A DNA stretch of 64,000 nucleotides from Diphasiastrum complanatum (GCA_029204225.1 CM055108.1:24323670-24387669), one strand, 5' to 3'. Shown: positions 47,789 through 60,380, counted from the first letter of the stretch. Translations and numbers: made by a program. The notes: a model not told the origin generated them from the sequence alone.

Positions 47789-48000
47789 GCTCTGACGTGG
47801 AGCGGCCATAACAACCCCACCATGTCACTGGATGTAGTTGGTCCTCCCTCTATTGGCACCGATCCATCCCGAAATGCCCAATCCCTCTCTCGAACTTCGA
47901 CAAGTCTGCCTTGATGATGCTGAGAGCCTTTTGTATAGGTTGGGTGAGCAACTTGAACACTGCACAAAGCTCAATTTTGTAAGGTATATCTTGAATCTAT
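47789..48000 (+). other. Right flank of element C with coding-like sequence
   Basis: Continues the frame interrupted at 41397: TWSGHNNPTMSLDVVGPPSI, then after a frameshift LDDAESLLYRLGEQLEHCTK ending at a possible donor (GTAAG, GTATAT) near 47983. The last part resembles 10263-10480. Unknown protein; could be an old exon disrupted by C. Confidence 0.35.
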
Positions 48001-48302
48001 TTTCTTGATTTTGATTCTCACTATACTACACCATAGCAGCTTGTGAGAGGAATTGGAGCATCTACTCCCTGAGACACACGAAGAAGAGAAATAGAGTCTC
48101 CATGAATTAGCTAGAAAGGCTAGTGTACTACATGCATTCAAACTTGTGCCTTTTACAAAAGATGAGGGAGGCCAAAGAGCCCATGTAGGTAGATGTTTGT
48201 ATGTGAGTTTGAGCTACTTGTCTTGAACTTGAGTGTTGAAACGTGAAATTGGAAAGTTGACTATTGAGCTATTGTCAATTTGTGTGAAATGAGTGACAAG
48301 TT

Positions 48303-48512
48303 GTGGAATCGGAAATCGTTTATGTAAACCTTGACAAGATTGACATCTCCAATGTTTTTGGCCTAGGTCACGAGTCTTGGGTACTTTCTGGTAATGAGGA
48401 GATTGTGGAGAGCGAGAGCAAAGGGTCTTCGTCTTATGAGGACTCAGAGGGTGGGGAAGAGAATGACGATGACGGTGAACAACAGGCTATCAGGCCACCC
48501 CCTCTAGGATGA
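48303..48512 (+). CDS. Hypothetical acidic ORF
   Basis: 69 codons (MESEIVYVNLDKIDISNVFG then …ESWVLSGNEEIVESESKG…, EEND and RPPPLG). The acidic Ser/Glu-rich end resembles the tails found after the dimerisation domain of hAT-like proteins, but no diagnostic motif is present. It may be a last exon or chance. The surrounding sequence to 49020 is AT-rich with no other feature seen. Confidence 0.25.
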   Translation: MESEIVYVNLDKIDISNVFGLGHESWVLSGNEEIVESESKGSSSYEDSEGGEENDDDGEQQAIRPPPLG

Positions 48513-49019
48513 TTAGGACCTAAACATAGATCAAGTCTATAAATCATTGTAGAATTTATAGTCTAGAATCTAGGTTGATTTGTCATGAGTCATGATTGAG
48601 TAGTGAGGACTCATTTTTTGATTATGACTCATGAGTCATGAAATCTGCTCATATATGTACATTTGACATCAGGTATTAACTATATGGTTCATTGTTCAGC
48701 TATTTGATTTTGCTTTTCAAAGTTTTAAATTTCTTTTTCAATGTTTAACCAATGTATTATGTGATGGATACTCAATGATCATTCATGGATAAGTCATGAA
48801 TTACAATATTAATTGGAAGTGGGCGCATGGAATTTAGATTCTAGATGATGGAAAATTGTTGAGTGTAGCCAATATGATTGATTATCGTAGTTTGTGAAGT
48901 CTGAATTGTGTGCATTGTCATGTGCCGATTGTGTGAACACTAATCTGGTTTCACCTTTTAACAAGGAGCAATGAGCTATATGTAGTTATTAGCAATCTAA
49001 TATCAATAGGAAACATTGT

Positions 49020-49025
<6 letters not shown>

Positions 49026-49057
<32 letters not shown>

Positions 49058-49068
49058 TATATATAGAT

Positions 49069-49158
<90 letters not shown>
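49026..49158 (+). repeat. Compound (TA)n(GA)n microsatellite
   Basis: About 16 TA, a few ATAGATAT variants, then about 43 GA dinucleotides. No LINE 3' box is recognisable beside it, unlike the other CT/GA tracts. Confidence 0.95.
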
Positions 49159-49161
<3 letters not shown>

Positions 49162-49197
49162 CAACCAGTTTGTCAACTTTTGTAGTTGAAGGTAATC

Positions 49198-49341
49198 ATG
49201 TTAGAAGGAGAGCCAGCAAGAGAACTGTTAAGGTTGGAAGAGTTGAAAAAGAGGGCATTGAAAAAGGAAGCGGAGGAGCTTGAGCGATTACGTCAACAAG
49301 TCAGTATCTTACAACAAGACTATCATAGACTATTTTTATAG
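49198..49341 (+). CDS. Hypothetical short coiled-coil ORF
   Basis: 47 codons (MLEGEPARELLRLEELKKRA… RLRQQVSILQQDYHRLFL) with heptad-like Leu spacing and many Lys and Glu. It could be part of a coiled-coil exon, for example of a LINE ORF1 or host gene. No wider homology recognised. Confidence 0.25.
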   Translation: MLEGEPARELLRLEELKKRALKKEAEELERLRQQVSILQQDYHRLFL

Positions 49342-49429
49342 CTTCAATTTGGTTCAAACATCAAGTAGTATCAAGTCAATTTCACGTTTGGTGATGTTGC
49401 GAGAAAATCATTTTTTTCATGAACATTAT

Positions 49430-49475
<46 letters not shown>
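49430..49475 (+). repeat. (GA)n tail of short LINE-like element S2
   Basis: About 22 GA units; in element sense (minus) it is the (TC)n tail after GGACATTAATAT. Confidence 0.95.
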
Positions 49476-49477
<2 letters not shown>

Positions 49478-50068
49478 TTAATGTCCTTGAGATACCCTAA
49501 GGTCTACAGGACTAGGAAAAGTACATATCAAGTGTGATAGATACCAAGAGCATGGTGGCTCATACAACAAGAACTTAAAACTAAAATGAACTACTATTAA
49601 CTCTCAAAGCAGAAAAATACTCTCACGCAGGAGAGCGCCTTTGAATTTCTCTACTCTTCAATCTCTGTACTTTCAAACTCATAACTTAAAAAAAACATGC
49701 CGACCATCTCTAAAAAGAACTCGTCCTCCTTTGCTTCTTCCTTCTGTTATTAGTTTCTAAAGTTCAGCCCATTGCAGTGGAGTCAAGTCTTCATCCACAT
49801 AATGGTCAGATCCTTTTAGACATCCTCGTCTGCGTAAAACCGTTTGCTGAAGGTTTGCATCTTTAAAACACCATAAAAACCACGAAGGGTTGGAGCTTAC
49901 CCTCACAAGCCGCAACAATGGCTTCCTCAGATACTAAATGGAGGAAATATATGCATTTGATTCAGCAAGCATGTCTTTTCCTCCAAATTTGACTCCTCGT
50001 ACCCTGATGTTGACTGTCTTCGCCATATCCGCTTTTCTTGCTCTTCCATTGTCTTGGAGATGACTTGT
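49476..50068 (-). mobile_element. Short LINE-like element S2 (ORF1 C-terminal segment plus tail)
   Basis: On the minus strand it begins directly after the tail of S1 and contains an ORF1-like string (VLRRRGCLKGSDHYVDEDLT then LQWAEL) at about 49835-49760. It ends with a LINE-type 3' box (ATGTACTT…ACCTTAGGGT…AAGGACATTAATAT) followed by (TC)n. No endonuclease or RT. A degenerate member of the S1/S3 type. Confidence 0.55.
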
Positions 50069-50103
50069 TTGAGAGAGAGAGAGAGAGAAGAAGAAGAAGA
50101 AGA
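50069..50103 (+). repeat. (GA)n(GAA)n tail of S1
   Basis: In element sense (TTC)n followed by (TC)n, directly after the S1 3' box. Confidence 0.9.
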
Positions 50104-50522
50104 TTCATTAACGTCTTTTCCATGCCCTAAGGCAACAAGACAAAAAGAAGTACATCAAAAAGATGGAACAAGGACGGATCAATGCCGTCAAGAAAACTTA
50201 CTAAATCAACTAGCTAGCTAGGAAGAGATTTATGGCCAGGAATATATGGTGCGAAGACCATTTACAAGTTCAACAGGGCATCTCTTTATTTCTCTAACTT
50301 TGATTTCCTCTTAGAATTCAAACTCTCAATGATTACAACAGGTTTACGATCTACAAATCGGCTAATACCATCATGATAAATAAGCTGTTTACCAGTTGTT
50401 CTAGCTTCCTGTCTTGCCTTTTATCGTTCTTGCACCTAGATGAAAGTGAGATCTTCGTCCAAGTAGATTTTGGTGTTGTGCAACTTCGATCTCTGCTCTA
50501 ACACTTTACGACGATGAGACAC
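50104..50522 (-). mobile_element. Short LINE-like element S1
   Basis: About 420 bases on the minus strand, starting directly at the TTTC tail of LINE L4. It encodes VLEQRSKLHNTKIYLDEDLT near its start, similar to the L4 ORF1 C-terminal domain (VLRARRTLRGSQIYIDDDLT). It ends with hairpin TGCC-TTAG-GGCA (50123-50134), GACGTTAATGAATCTTC and a (TTC)n(TC)n tail. It lacks ORF2 and so would depend on LINE enzymes. Confidence 0.6.
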
Positions 50523-50787
50523 TGGAGAAAGAAAGAAAGAAAGAAAGTTTTATTAACGTCTTTTGGGCACCCGTGGGTGCATAAGACCAAAAAGAAAATT
50601 TGTACAAGCAACAATGGGAGCATCATCCATAGGAGGACGTGGCCATAAAATGCTATAAACTAGCTACGAATGAAAGTAGAACAAAGCAGAAGTGAAATAA
50701 GCCCACAACCCGGGCCAGGTATAACAGAAGAACTACAGAAAAAGTACCAATGCCCACAACCCGGGCCAGGTGGAGAATAAGTACATA

Positions 50788-53700
50788 TCAGCAAAAGTAA
50801 GTGTGAAGTGTTCGCTGAATGGACCGTACAGTGGGCCCCGATGGAGGCGAGTGCCGACTACATCTGGGCTTTTTCCGCGGTGGCACAGCGATAGGAATCT
50901 CATCAACAGAGTCATCAGCATGTGCTCGAGTCCGAAAGAAGCCAGTGAGAAGCAGCTGCCAGGAGTCTAACCCCAGGTGATCTGGTACAAGCAGATGAGA
51001 CTGACGGAGAGTAAGCATCTCACGAACAAGAAGTCCCAAGCAACGAGCATCCGGATAGGAGACAAAATTGGGAAGTGTATGCGGGCCATCGCGAAAGAGA
51101 CAATAATACCTCCCTCGTATCTCATAATACAACGGAAATCTGAGGAGGAAATGGGCTTCATCTTCCACCTCCTGCAACGAGCACAAGCGACATAGACGAT
51201 GCTCCCGGGGGATATCCCATGCACGACCGGCCTCAATAGCAAGCTGATGAGAGGAAATGCGCAACTGCCCAAGACGATAGCGCAGGCCGTGTGATAGGGG
51301 CTGTGAAAGATAAAGCGGCAACAATGGCAAACCAGAAGGATCCAGAGAGAGGAAATGTGTCTGGTAATAGCTCAGTCGAATATGGGAAGGTGGGACTTGG
51401 CATGGGAATCAGCTAGGACACGTGAAGAAGTAACCGCAGCAACTATGTATCTATCCGGCTGAGATGCACGAATCTCCTGAATCCGCTGAAGAAAAAGAAT
51501 AAGGCAGAAAAAGCCCTCAAGGATGATTGGAGGAGTAGCAAACTCAGCACATAGGATATCATGAGTGGTGGTAGTCTTGGCACGTATCATGCGACCCAAC
51601 ATAGTGGCCTGAATGTGGGAAATGCCTGCCTAGTCCCGGAGAGAAAGTCCTGGCAACCAAATCTCGGAGGCATACATCACTGCTGGAACCACCCGTGTGT
51701 GCAACAACTGGCATCTAGTAGTGGGATCAAAAATATGATTCATTGTACAACCACGCTCGAACTGGACCAATGCTGAAAGACCGGAGGAAATGTGCGCAAA
51801 TGCAGCCTGGCGGAAACCAAGAAGGGGCGCAGTAAACAGGACTCCCAAGTAAGTATAAGAGGCAACAATGTCAACTTCCTGGCCATCATAGAAGAATTGA
51901 TAATTGTGAAGGCTTTGTCGATTGGTGTTGAAAATCATGATCTTCGTCTTTTTTAAGTTAACTGAGAGACCCCAAGCAACACAAAACCGATGTAAGACTT
52001 GTAAGTGACACTACAACCCTTTTGGTGAGGAAGAAAGCAGGACAATGTCATCAGCATAAAGCAGAATGGGGATGAGCAAATGAGCCAGCGGGCAACCATC
52101 TCCACCTTCTTCACGAATGAGGCGCTCAAGATCATCAATATAAAGTGCAAAGAGCGGAGGGGATAGTGGACAGCCTTGCTTGACGCCAACAGTGCTACGG
52201 ATGGGAGAAGACAAATCAGTACCCAGCCGAATACATGCTAGAACTCTCTCATACAGAGCAACCACTGCCGCGAGAATAGAGTCAGAAAAGCCAAGCTGAC
52301 GTAGTCTGCTGATCAAAAGATGATGGGGAACAGTATCAAAGGCCTTAGAGAGATCAACGAAACAAGCAAATACCTTCTAGCCCATATGGTTTGCCTCCTC
52401 AATGATAGTATGTAGATTGAGGACATGATCAAGAGTGCTATAACCCCGGCGGAAGCCAGCCTAGCCAGTCGCATATAATAGTCGAGAATCAGCCTCTGCC
52501 GTAACGAAGTTCTGGAGAATAGTGGCGTACAACTTGGCCATGGTATGACCAATCATAATAGTGCGATAGTTGTGGACATTCATGGCATCGCCTGCTTTAA
52601 GAATGGGATGAAGGAGATTGGTGGCTCAAGGTATGGGGAAACCATCAACGACAGAGCGGTTGAAACAGCGGGCCAGGACAGGGGAGGCGAGTTTGGCAAT
52701 TGGTTTGAGGAGCTCGGCTGAAAGGAGGTCAATGTCAAACGTACGATTGTTCTTGAGTTTGCTGATGGTGGCTTCAACCATGTCAGGAGAAAAGAGGTCA
52801 CAGTGGGTAGGACGAGAAGAAAGAGAGATGGAAGGGTGAGCAGTTGTATGTTGGATAGTCGACCAAGGATTGAAGAGGGGTGGGTGCAATGGATAGGGGC
52901 TTATGAAGAAAGTCCAAAAAGTAGCCGAGGAAGCAGAGTGGAGGGAGCGAAGGAGGTAGGAGGAACGGGAAGAAAAGTAGGCCACTTTCTTTTTGCGGAG
53001 AAGGGAACGAAGCTACTTTTCTGCGGAAGAAGACAGTGTAGAATTGGAGAATTTGAGGAACTCGACATGTTTCTGGAAGAAAGAACAGTCGTTGTCATAC
53101 CATTTATTATGGGTACGACGATGAGAAGAGAAGCGGCGAGGGGGTGCAATGGCATGAGCGGCAGTAGTCAGGGCGTGTGTTAAAAAGGAGGCTTGGGTAG
53201 TGACATCAGAGGAGGAAGGAAAGTGGTCCAGAAGACGAGAGACATGGGCAACATAGGCCTGGGATTCATGAGGAGGTATACAATAGCGGGTGGGTCGAAC
53301 AAAGAGGGAAGGTGGAGGAGAAGGCGGACTTGGCGCTGGGGAGAAGGAGAGGTAGAGCAGAGAGTGATCAGTGAGGACAGGGGTAGCGATGGTGAAGGAT
53401 GCTAGGCGGGGCAATAAAGCAGGAGATGCAATGAAATAGTCCACTATGTTGTGACCGCCACCAAATGGGTGGCAAGTATATGCAGAGGAGGATGGCCATT
53501 GAAGAAGACCATTGAGGATAATGAGACCATGTGCTTGAGCCAACCTCAGAAGCTGTTCCCCGAAAAGAGTAACTGTAGTTGATGAGTCCTGAGAATAACG
53601 GGCATAAGAGGTATCCAACGGATGAAGAGAGAGTGTGTCAGCATAGAACTCAGTCTGGCGATTGGTTGTGCGTGCGTTAAAGTCCCCTGCAAGCAATATG

Positions 53701-54125
53701 CAACCCTATAGAGAGAGTCTAGCAATGCCGTCAAAAAGGGCCTGAAAAGGATCAACTCCCAAATCCATAAACACTGAAGTGTGGGGAGCAAAGTAGCACA
53801 CTGCAACAAACAAGTCCTGGTCCAGCCCCAAGAAGGATGCAGTAATCTGAAGCCACAAGTAACGGCCATAAGTATCCCAACCGAATAGGAGTATACACCG
53901 ACCTGTACAAACATGCAACTCCACCAGAGGCCCGAAGTATCCTACCCTGTAGCATAGGTCGTGGAGCAGAAATCCACTGAAAACCAGAAATGTGTGGAAG
54001 TGGGTGTGTGGAAGACTCATATGTCTCTGCAAAAAGTAGAAAATCAGCCGAACATAGATAGGTGTCAAGATCAGCCGCTGTAGAAGAGGTGGAGAGGCCG
54101 CCACAATTCCAAAAACCGAATGTGA
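50788..54125 (-). pseudogene. LINE L4 ORF2: endonuclease, RT and Cys/His domain
   Basis: Begins about 10 bases after the ORF1 stop (ANVTFGFWNCGGLSTSS). The APE endonuclease shows LLFAETY, GDFNART, GGHNIVDYFIASPALL and TDHSLLYL. RT shows FDIDLLSAELLKP, then LLISRLRQLGFSDSILAAV, GVKQGCPLSPPLFALYIDDLE and the catalytic LLYADDIVLLS. The C-terminal domain reads CRLCSLQEVEDEAHFLLRF, where the expected Cys before PLYYE is Phe. The reading switches frame several times (near 53900, 53700, 53000, 52600, 52320, 51950 and 51600), so about seven lesions separate the pieces. ORF2 would nick DNA and copy the element RNA at the target. Confidence 0.85.
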
Positions 54126-54137
54126 CGTTAGCCGGGG

Positions 54138-55139
54138 CTATCGGGCTGCTCCCATGCCCGAGTACCCCAACTTCCTATTGACGCTTGGAGGAAAAGCGAG
54201 GGCTGCCATTTGTAAATACCACCCACTGTTTTTTGTCCTTGCCTCCTGAATAATAGTTTTACGCTGTAACCATTGGCAGTGAGTAAGGTCATCATCTATG
54301 TAAATCTGAGAGCCTCGGAGAGTACGACGCGCACGAAGAACTGTCTGCCGGTCGTCCATAGTTTTGAATTTCACAAATAATACCTTCGGATCATGCTGGA
54401 GGCGCCAAGCATACTGGATACCTGGAACTGAGAGCCCCATGCGTGAAGTAAACAAAGAGGTAACCTGGTCCAGTGTTGTGCCCTCAGTAGGAAGACCCCG
54501 AAATCTTAAGTTGATCTTTTTGTCATCCCGATGTTGTTGTTCTGCCAAGACGCCTTGTACCGTGGTGTCTAAGGAGGGTGCTACAGAAGACGAAGAGGTG
54601 GTAGATGATCTCAAGGTAGAAGCCCATGATTTGGTCTCACGTACTTCTTGCTCGAGAGTAGGTTCTTTCTATACATGTTCCAACATCTCATGAAGCCGCT
54701 GTTCAAGAACGGGAATCCGGGCAGTGCACTCAACAGTGTCATGTATCTGGCGCTCAAGTAGGGGAAGCTTACTCATGGATGCCTAAGTATCCTCAACAGC
54801 ACGGGAGATATTAGAGATGATGTCCCTCTGCAAAGCACTAAGCGCAGCACGAAGAGAAGCAATTTCAGCTTGTTGAGCGTCAATCGTGGCAGTCTTAGTA
54901 AGCAAATCCGCACGAAGTTCATTGAGTTGTGAAAGAAAAGCGTCAAATTGCTTAGAAATGTACTCATTCAACGAGGAGATGTTCTCAGGAGTGGTGTGCC
55001 GCGTGTAGGTGTGATATGTGTCTCCCATAGCAGCTGAGGATGAAGCAGCAACCTGTGGCGGTGGAGCCCTGACAGAATCGGTAGGCATGGTGGATGCAAT
55101 TTCCAAAGTACGAAGACATTTGCGAGAGCCTGTAGACAT
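54138..55139 (-). pseudogene. LINE L4 ORF1 (coiled coil plus nucleic-acid-binding domain)
   Basis: ATG 55139 (MSTGSRKCLRTLE), 333 codons to TAG at 54138. Residues about 50-120 form a coiled coil (SLNEYISKQFDAFLSQLNEL… IDAQQAEIASLRAALSALQR), followed by a second helical stretch and a domain with INLRFRGLP, VLFVKFKTMDDRQTVL and GSQIYIDDDLT. This matches the L1-type ORF1p layout of trimerising coil, RRM-like part and C-terminal domain. Two in-frame TAG codons (54783-54785 and 54669-54671) interrupt it; both fit CAG to TAG. The frame is otherwise unbroken. The role is RNA binding in the LINE ribonucleoprotein. Confidence 0.85.
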
Positions 55140-55250
55140 AAACTTCTTAGCACGCTTTGTGCGCAAGACAAAGCCTGGAGGAAGGCGAAGCGAAGCCGTA
55201 GGAAAATTTGCAGGAGATAGATGAGAGAGGAAGCAAAACCCTAGTCAAGC

Positions 55251-55482
55251 AGTTTTACAAAAATGAGCGTAACTTTGTCATACGAAGTCCGATTGACCCG
55301 AAAATTGATTCAGATCGAAGGTAAGACAGAGCACTACGCAGTCATCAGACTGTACTTGCAGTAAGGTACGGATCCATATGGACTGTACTGATTTTACAGA
55401 CTCCAAAAAATTTGAGACAAGAAAAATCAAATTTTCAAAACTCAAACTGTTGAGGATCTATTGCAAAAGGATAGCAGCAATG
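55251..55482. other. Short unassigned stretch between LINE L4 and gypsy D
   Basis: No coding sequence recognised. GGATCTATTGCA at about 55454-55465 equals the inner LTR end of C and may be a scrap of the lost 5' LTR of D, but could be chance. Confidence 0.35.
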
Positions 55483-55624
55483 AAATTTCCTCTTCGTAAT
55501 TTCTTTGGAAGTATAGTCCTCAGAAACAGCTAAGTCATCTTTCCTTTCCCTTGTATAGTTGTAAATTAGTCTTTTAGACTTTTTTTCTTTCAGAAGTTAA
55601 GGTACCTCTTTTTCAGTTCCGAAG

Positions 55625-58600
55625 ATGACCACTCCTCAGGGACCTGATCAACCCCCGGAGAGAGGCTTTGACGAACTTGAAATAGAAGCCTTGGCTTACA
55701 GTAAAGCGAAGGAACCTATGGAAATGGAAGAACAGGAATAGTTCACCGAAGAACTCGACGAACTGGTTACCAAGGAGCAGTTTCTCTAATTGGTAACAGA
55801 AGTGGATGAACTGAAGTTGGCAATAGCCAATTTCAAGTCCAGTGTGGATGACTTGTTCGCTGAACTCAAAGGCTTGATTTTGAGTTCCGCGAAAGGAAGC
55901 CTTCCCTCCACTTCTCAGTTGTCCCCTTCTCCACTTCCATCAGTTTTGGGTGAGACTTTACGGTCTCACCCAAGTGTTTTTAAAGATTTAAAGCCTCCTA
56001 CTTTTAATGGGGAAGAGAAGGATAGAAATGCAGACATTCTACAAACCTTCCTCAACAAATGGAAGAACATTCATGCTCTTAAACAGACCCCTGACCATTT
56101 GCAAGCTATTGAGGCCAGTCTTTCCTGGTTAAATCTCCAGGAGACTGGGCAGACTCCCCGGTCATGGAAAGCTTTTGAAGAAGCCTTCCTAAGTGAGTTC
56201 CTACCTGAAAATGAACTTGATAGAGCCTGGGAAGCCTGGGAAAGAGCAATAATGGACAAGTCCCTCATCCAATATATCTCGTAGTATCGAGAAGCAATTT
56301 TAAAGATTAAAAATATGGATGATTATCAGAAAATCAGGGGATTTGTCCGTGGCCTCAAAGATGAATATAAAGTAGAGGTCCAGAGAAACTCGCCTACTAC
56401 CCTTGAGCAAGCTCTCAGATATGCTCAAATCTATGATGATTCAGTGGGTAAAAAGAGGGCAAGACAGCAACCCCTTTCTGAGCAGCCTCCTCAGAAAGAC
56501 TTTCAATTTAAAAAGAAATTTTTAAAAAGAAAGAAAGAAGAAAAATTTAAAAGTGAAGCTCCTCAGAAATGCCCTTCACTCATACAGCCCTTAAAACCAG
56601 ATGATTTTGAGAAAGCCAAACAGGAACGTTGTGCTTTGTGTGTATGGGCAAGGGACACACAGTCAGACAGTGTCCCAAGGGGCCTTTCACTAAAAAAGAT
56701 AAGAAACAAGTTCATCTTGTTCAGACTGTAAGTTTCCCCAGTGACTCAGCAGCTTCCGAGATCAAAGTGTATCATGAAGACCATGAACACTGTTGCCAGT
56801 TGACCTCTGCAATGCTAGCGAGACCCTTCAGCTTTGGGCCGCATGACCTAGTACGTATGCATGGGAAAGTTGGTAACCAGTCAGTAAGAGTTATGGTTGA
56901 TGATGGGGCAACCCATAATTTCATCAACTACACCCTGGTTAAAGAGCTTAAACTACCAGAAGTACTTAGTCAGTATAGGTACATAGTTTCACTAGCTAAG
57001 GGTGAAGATAAAAAAATATGGGAAACTATGGTTAGTAGCTTAAATATTGGTATTCAGGGGTACCAAGATGAAATAAACTTTCAGATAATGCACCTGGATC
57101 GCACAGATATTGTTCTCGGGAGAGATTGGCTCTACAGTTTAGGACCTTCCCTTCACAAAAACTATCAGGAGAACACCCTCAGCTTTCAGCCGAGAGATCC
57201 AGTTGCATGGGGAGCATGATGTTCCCAACAGTCCTATGGTCTGCAGTTCAGAGCTCTGTCAACTAATCGGAGACGACGACCATCAGGTATTCTTATGTGA
57301 CTTTCAGTTTATTCCTGAAGTTTCTATTTCCAGTTCTTTACAGCAAAAAATCAGTAAATTAGAGACTTTATTGTCTAAATTTAAAGATGTTTTTCCTGAA
57401 GATTTGCCACATGGTTTACCACCTAGCAGGGAGGTAGATCATGTAATAAACCTAGTACCAGGTACAGCACCTGTTTCTAAACCTTCGTATTGGGTCAGCC
57501 GAACAGAGGATGAAGAAATTTATAGGCAGTTAACAGATTATCTTGGGAAAGGCCAAATTCAGACCAATAGTTCACCATGGGCCTCACCAGTCCTTTTGGT
57601 GAAAAAGAAAGAGGGGTCTATGCGTCTTTGCGTAGATTACAGAGCCCTCAATAAAGTCACAATTAAGAATAAGTACCCTATGCCTCAGGCAGACGAGTTG
57701 TTTGATCAACTCGACGGGGCTAAGTTTTTCAGTAAAATAGACCTTAGGTCGGGATATCATCAAGTCCGTATAAAGTCGGAAGATGTCTCGAAAACACCTT
57801 TTAGGACTTGTCACGGTCATTATGAGTTTAAGGTGATGCCATTTGGACTCACAAATGCTCCAGCTACCTTTATGACCTTGATGAACAGTGTCCTCAAACC
57901 ATACTTGGGTAAGTTTGTAGTCGTATTTTTAGATGTCATCTTCGTCTATAGCAAAACGAGGAAGGAGCATCTAAAACACCTCAAAAAGGTGTTTTGACTG
58001 CTCAGAAAGCATAAGCTTTATGCTAAACAATCCAAGTGTGAATTCTTCGTTGAAGAAGTAGCATATTTGGGTCACATTATCTCGTCAGATGGGATTAAGA
58101 TGGACCTGAATAAGGTTAAAGCCATACTCAGTTGGCTAAGACCTCAAAATATTTTGGAACTTCAGATCTTTCTTGGTTTGGCGGGATATTATAGGCGATT
58201 TGTCAAGGAATATGCTCAGATAGTAGTTCCCATGACAAATCTTCTTAAGGGGAAGGGAAAGGAGTTCATTTGGGAGTCCGCACAGCAGGAGAGCTTTGAT
58301 GCTCTCAAAATAGCCTTAGCTACAGCACCAGTTCTAAAAGTCGTCGACCCCAATCAGCCATTTGTGGTCAAAACAGATGCTAGCGACTTTGCAGTTGGTG
58401 TTGTGCTAACTCAGAGTGGACGACCAGTTGCATTTGAGAGTAAAAAACTCGAGCCAACTCAGACTAGGTACAGTGCCTATGAAAAGGAACTCTTTTCTAT
58501 AGTCCATGCCCTTAAGACTTGGAGGCATTATTTGTATGGTGCCAACTTTGAGGTCCTGACAGACCATGAGAGTCTCAGATACCTTTGCAATCAACCTGAG

Positions 58601-60369
58601 CTTAGAGGTCAAAAAGCTCGTTGGGCAAAGTTGATGCAAGAATTTGATATGTCTATCAGATATAGACGGGGGAAATTCAATACAATAGCAGATGCCCTTA
58701 GCAGAATGCCTATGATAAACGAGCTGAGTTTTACTCAGATTCGTAATGAGTTACTCGAGTCCTTGAGAGGGAAGTGCCAGCATGATGCATTCTTCTCTAC
58801 TATTTGGAACTCAGTCCAGAGTAGACAGTTACAGACTCCAGAACCAGTTTCCGGGGTTGGTGCCAGTTCATCCAAGAATACGGCAGTTTCCGTTGAGGAT
58901 GATGATGAGTCCGACTATATGTCGTCAGATGACGTTGAGGATTCTGAGCCTGTATTACCCAAGCAAACCCCAGTGGTTGAGGGTCAGTTGACTCAAGGAT
59001 TCAAATGGAAACAGTATTCCATTCAAAATGAGTACTTGCTCTATAGAGATAGAGTATGTGTCCCCAATTCAGAGGATTATAGGCAGCAGGTCCTATATGA
59101 ATGTCATGAAAATCCTAGTGCGGGACACCCAGGCATTCAGAAGACCTATGAGCTTCTTCGTAGGCAATTTTTCTGGCCCAGTATCAAAAAGGACGATCAC
59201 CAGTATGTAACCAGTTGCCAGAAATGTCAAGTAAACAAAGCAGAGCGTTTAAAGGCAGGAGGGTTGTTGCAGCCCTTAGAAATACTAGCTAGTAAATAGG
59301 AGAGTATCTTCGGGGATTTTATAGTAGGCCTGCCTAAAACCCAAAAGGGTAATGACGCTATATGGGTCACAATTGACCGTCTGACCAAAATGGCTCATTT
59401 CATTCCGACCAAAACAACCGTTAGAGCTCCAGAGTTAGCGAGGTTGTTTGTAGACGGGCTATTTAAATTGTACGGTCTACCTTCCGGCATACTCAGCGAC
59501 CTGGATAGTAAGTTTACAGGAAATTTTTGGAGGGCAGTATTCCATCATCTCCATACTAAACTTAATATGAGTACCACCGACCATCCACAGACAAACGGTC
59601 AAACAGAGAGGGTAAATCAGGTGCTGGAGGATATGCTTCGTGCATACGTCAGCAAGAAGTACACTAATTGGGAGGAGTATCTCTCGATATTAGAGTTTGC
59701 TTACAACAGTACCAAACATTCAGCTACGGGATACAGCCCATTTCTGCTGATGTATGGTTTTCAGCCACGCTCACCCACAGCTGTAGGGTTAAACAAGAAA
59801 AAGTTGAAGTAGCCAGAAACTTTTTAGACGACCTAAACCAGATGATAGAACATGCTAAGCGTAGCATCAGGCAGTCCCAGGATCGAGCCAGGCATTATGC
59901 AGATCCACACAGATGGGATGTGCAGTTCTTCGCTGGTGAGAAAGTCTACTTGAGAGTCCCAGTCGACTCTAAAACCCTCAAATCAGGAGTGTGTGCTAAG
60001 TTGTCTCCAAGGTATTGTGGTCCCTTTACCATCAGTAGGAGACTAGGCGAGGTCACCTGTGAACTAGAACTCCCACACAGCAGTAAGGTTTTTCCAGTCT
60101 TTTGTGTAAGTCAGTTACAAAAAGCCTTAGCCAGATCAGAAAATCTGGTAGGGGACAGTGTTCTAGTTCTCCCATTGGATCCTCAGCAACCTCCACATGA
60201 ACCAGAGGAGATTCTTGATAGTAGAGAGACGCAGACTCGTCATACTCTATACCGAGAATATCTGGTTAAGTGGAATGATCAGCTTGTTGAGAATGCCACT
60301 TGGGAAAGAGGCAGCATCCTTCGCAAGATTTTTCCAGACTTTGTCTTAGAGGACCAAGACGGTTCTTAA
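55625..60369 (+). pseudogene. gag-pol: Gag-Pol of element D, multiply broken
   Basis: ATG 55625. All domains of C are present. Nonsense codons: TAG 55739, TAA 55787, TAG 56282, TGA 57995 and TAG 59297. The first four are C-to-T changes of Gln or Arg codons; the last is Trp to stop (G to A). Frameshifts: loss of one T near 56629, loss of 8 bases at 57189/57190, loss of one T near 59790. A 24-base in-frame deletion near 56127 removes eight Gag residues including the first Trp of KWW. The RT catalytic box reads [10 protein letters not shown] instead of [10 protein letters not shown] (GTC at 57935), destroying the second Asp. Integrase has SDLDSKF for SDRDSKF. The chromodomain is intact to the final stop. 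Confidence 0.93.
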
Positions 60370-60380
60370 GGGGGAGGTAG

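Larger units (their letters stand above)
50523..55250 (-). mobile_element. Near full-length LINE L4
   Basis: Minus-strand non-LTR retrotransposon of about 4.7 kb with a short 5' UTR (CTAGGGTTTTGC…), ORF1, ORF2 (APE endonuclease, RT, Cys/His domain), a 3' UTR and the 3' box: hairpin GCACCC-AC-GGGTGC (50567-50580), GACGTTAATAAAACTTTC and four TTTC units at 50523-50546. ORF2 is interrupted by frameshifts and stops, so this copy is dead, but it gives the domain order for the family. The clade is not certain. The microsatellite tail is unlike the poly-A tail of ordinary plant L1. Confidence 0.88.

Noticed and set aside
54138-55139. Programmed readthrough of two TAG codons in LINE ORF1
   Set aside because: Both fit ordinary C-to-T decay, and ORF2 of the same copy is also broken.
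55454-55465. Remnant of the 5' LTR of element D
   Set aside because: Only 12 bases match and the neighbouring primer site is absent; cannot be separated from chance.
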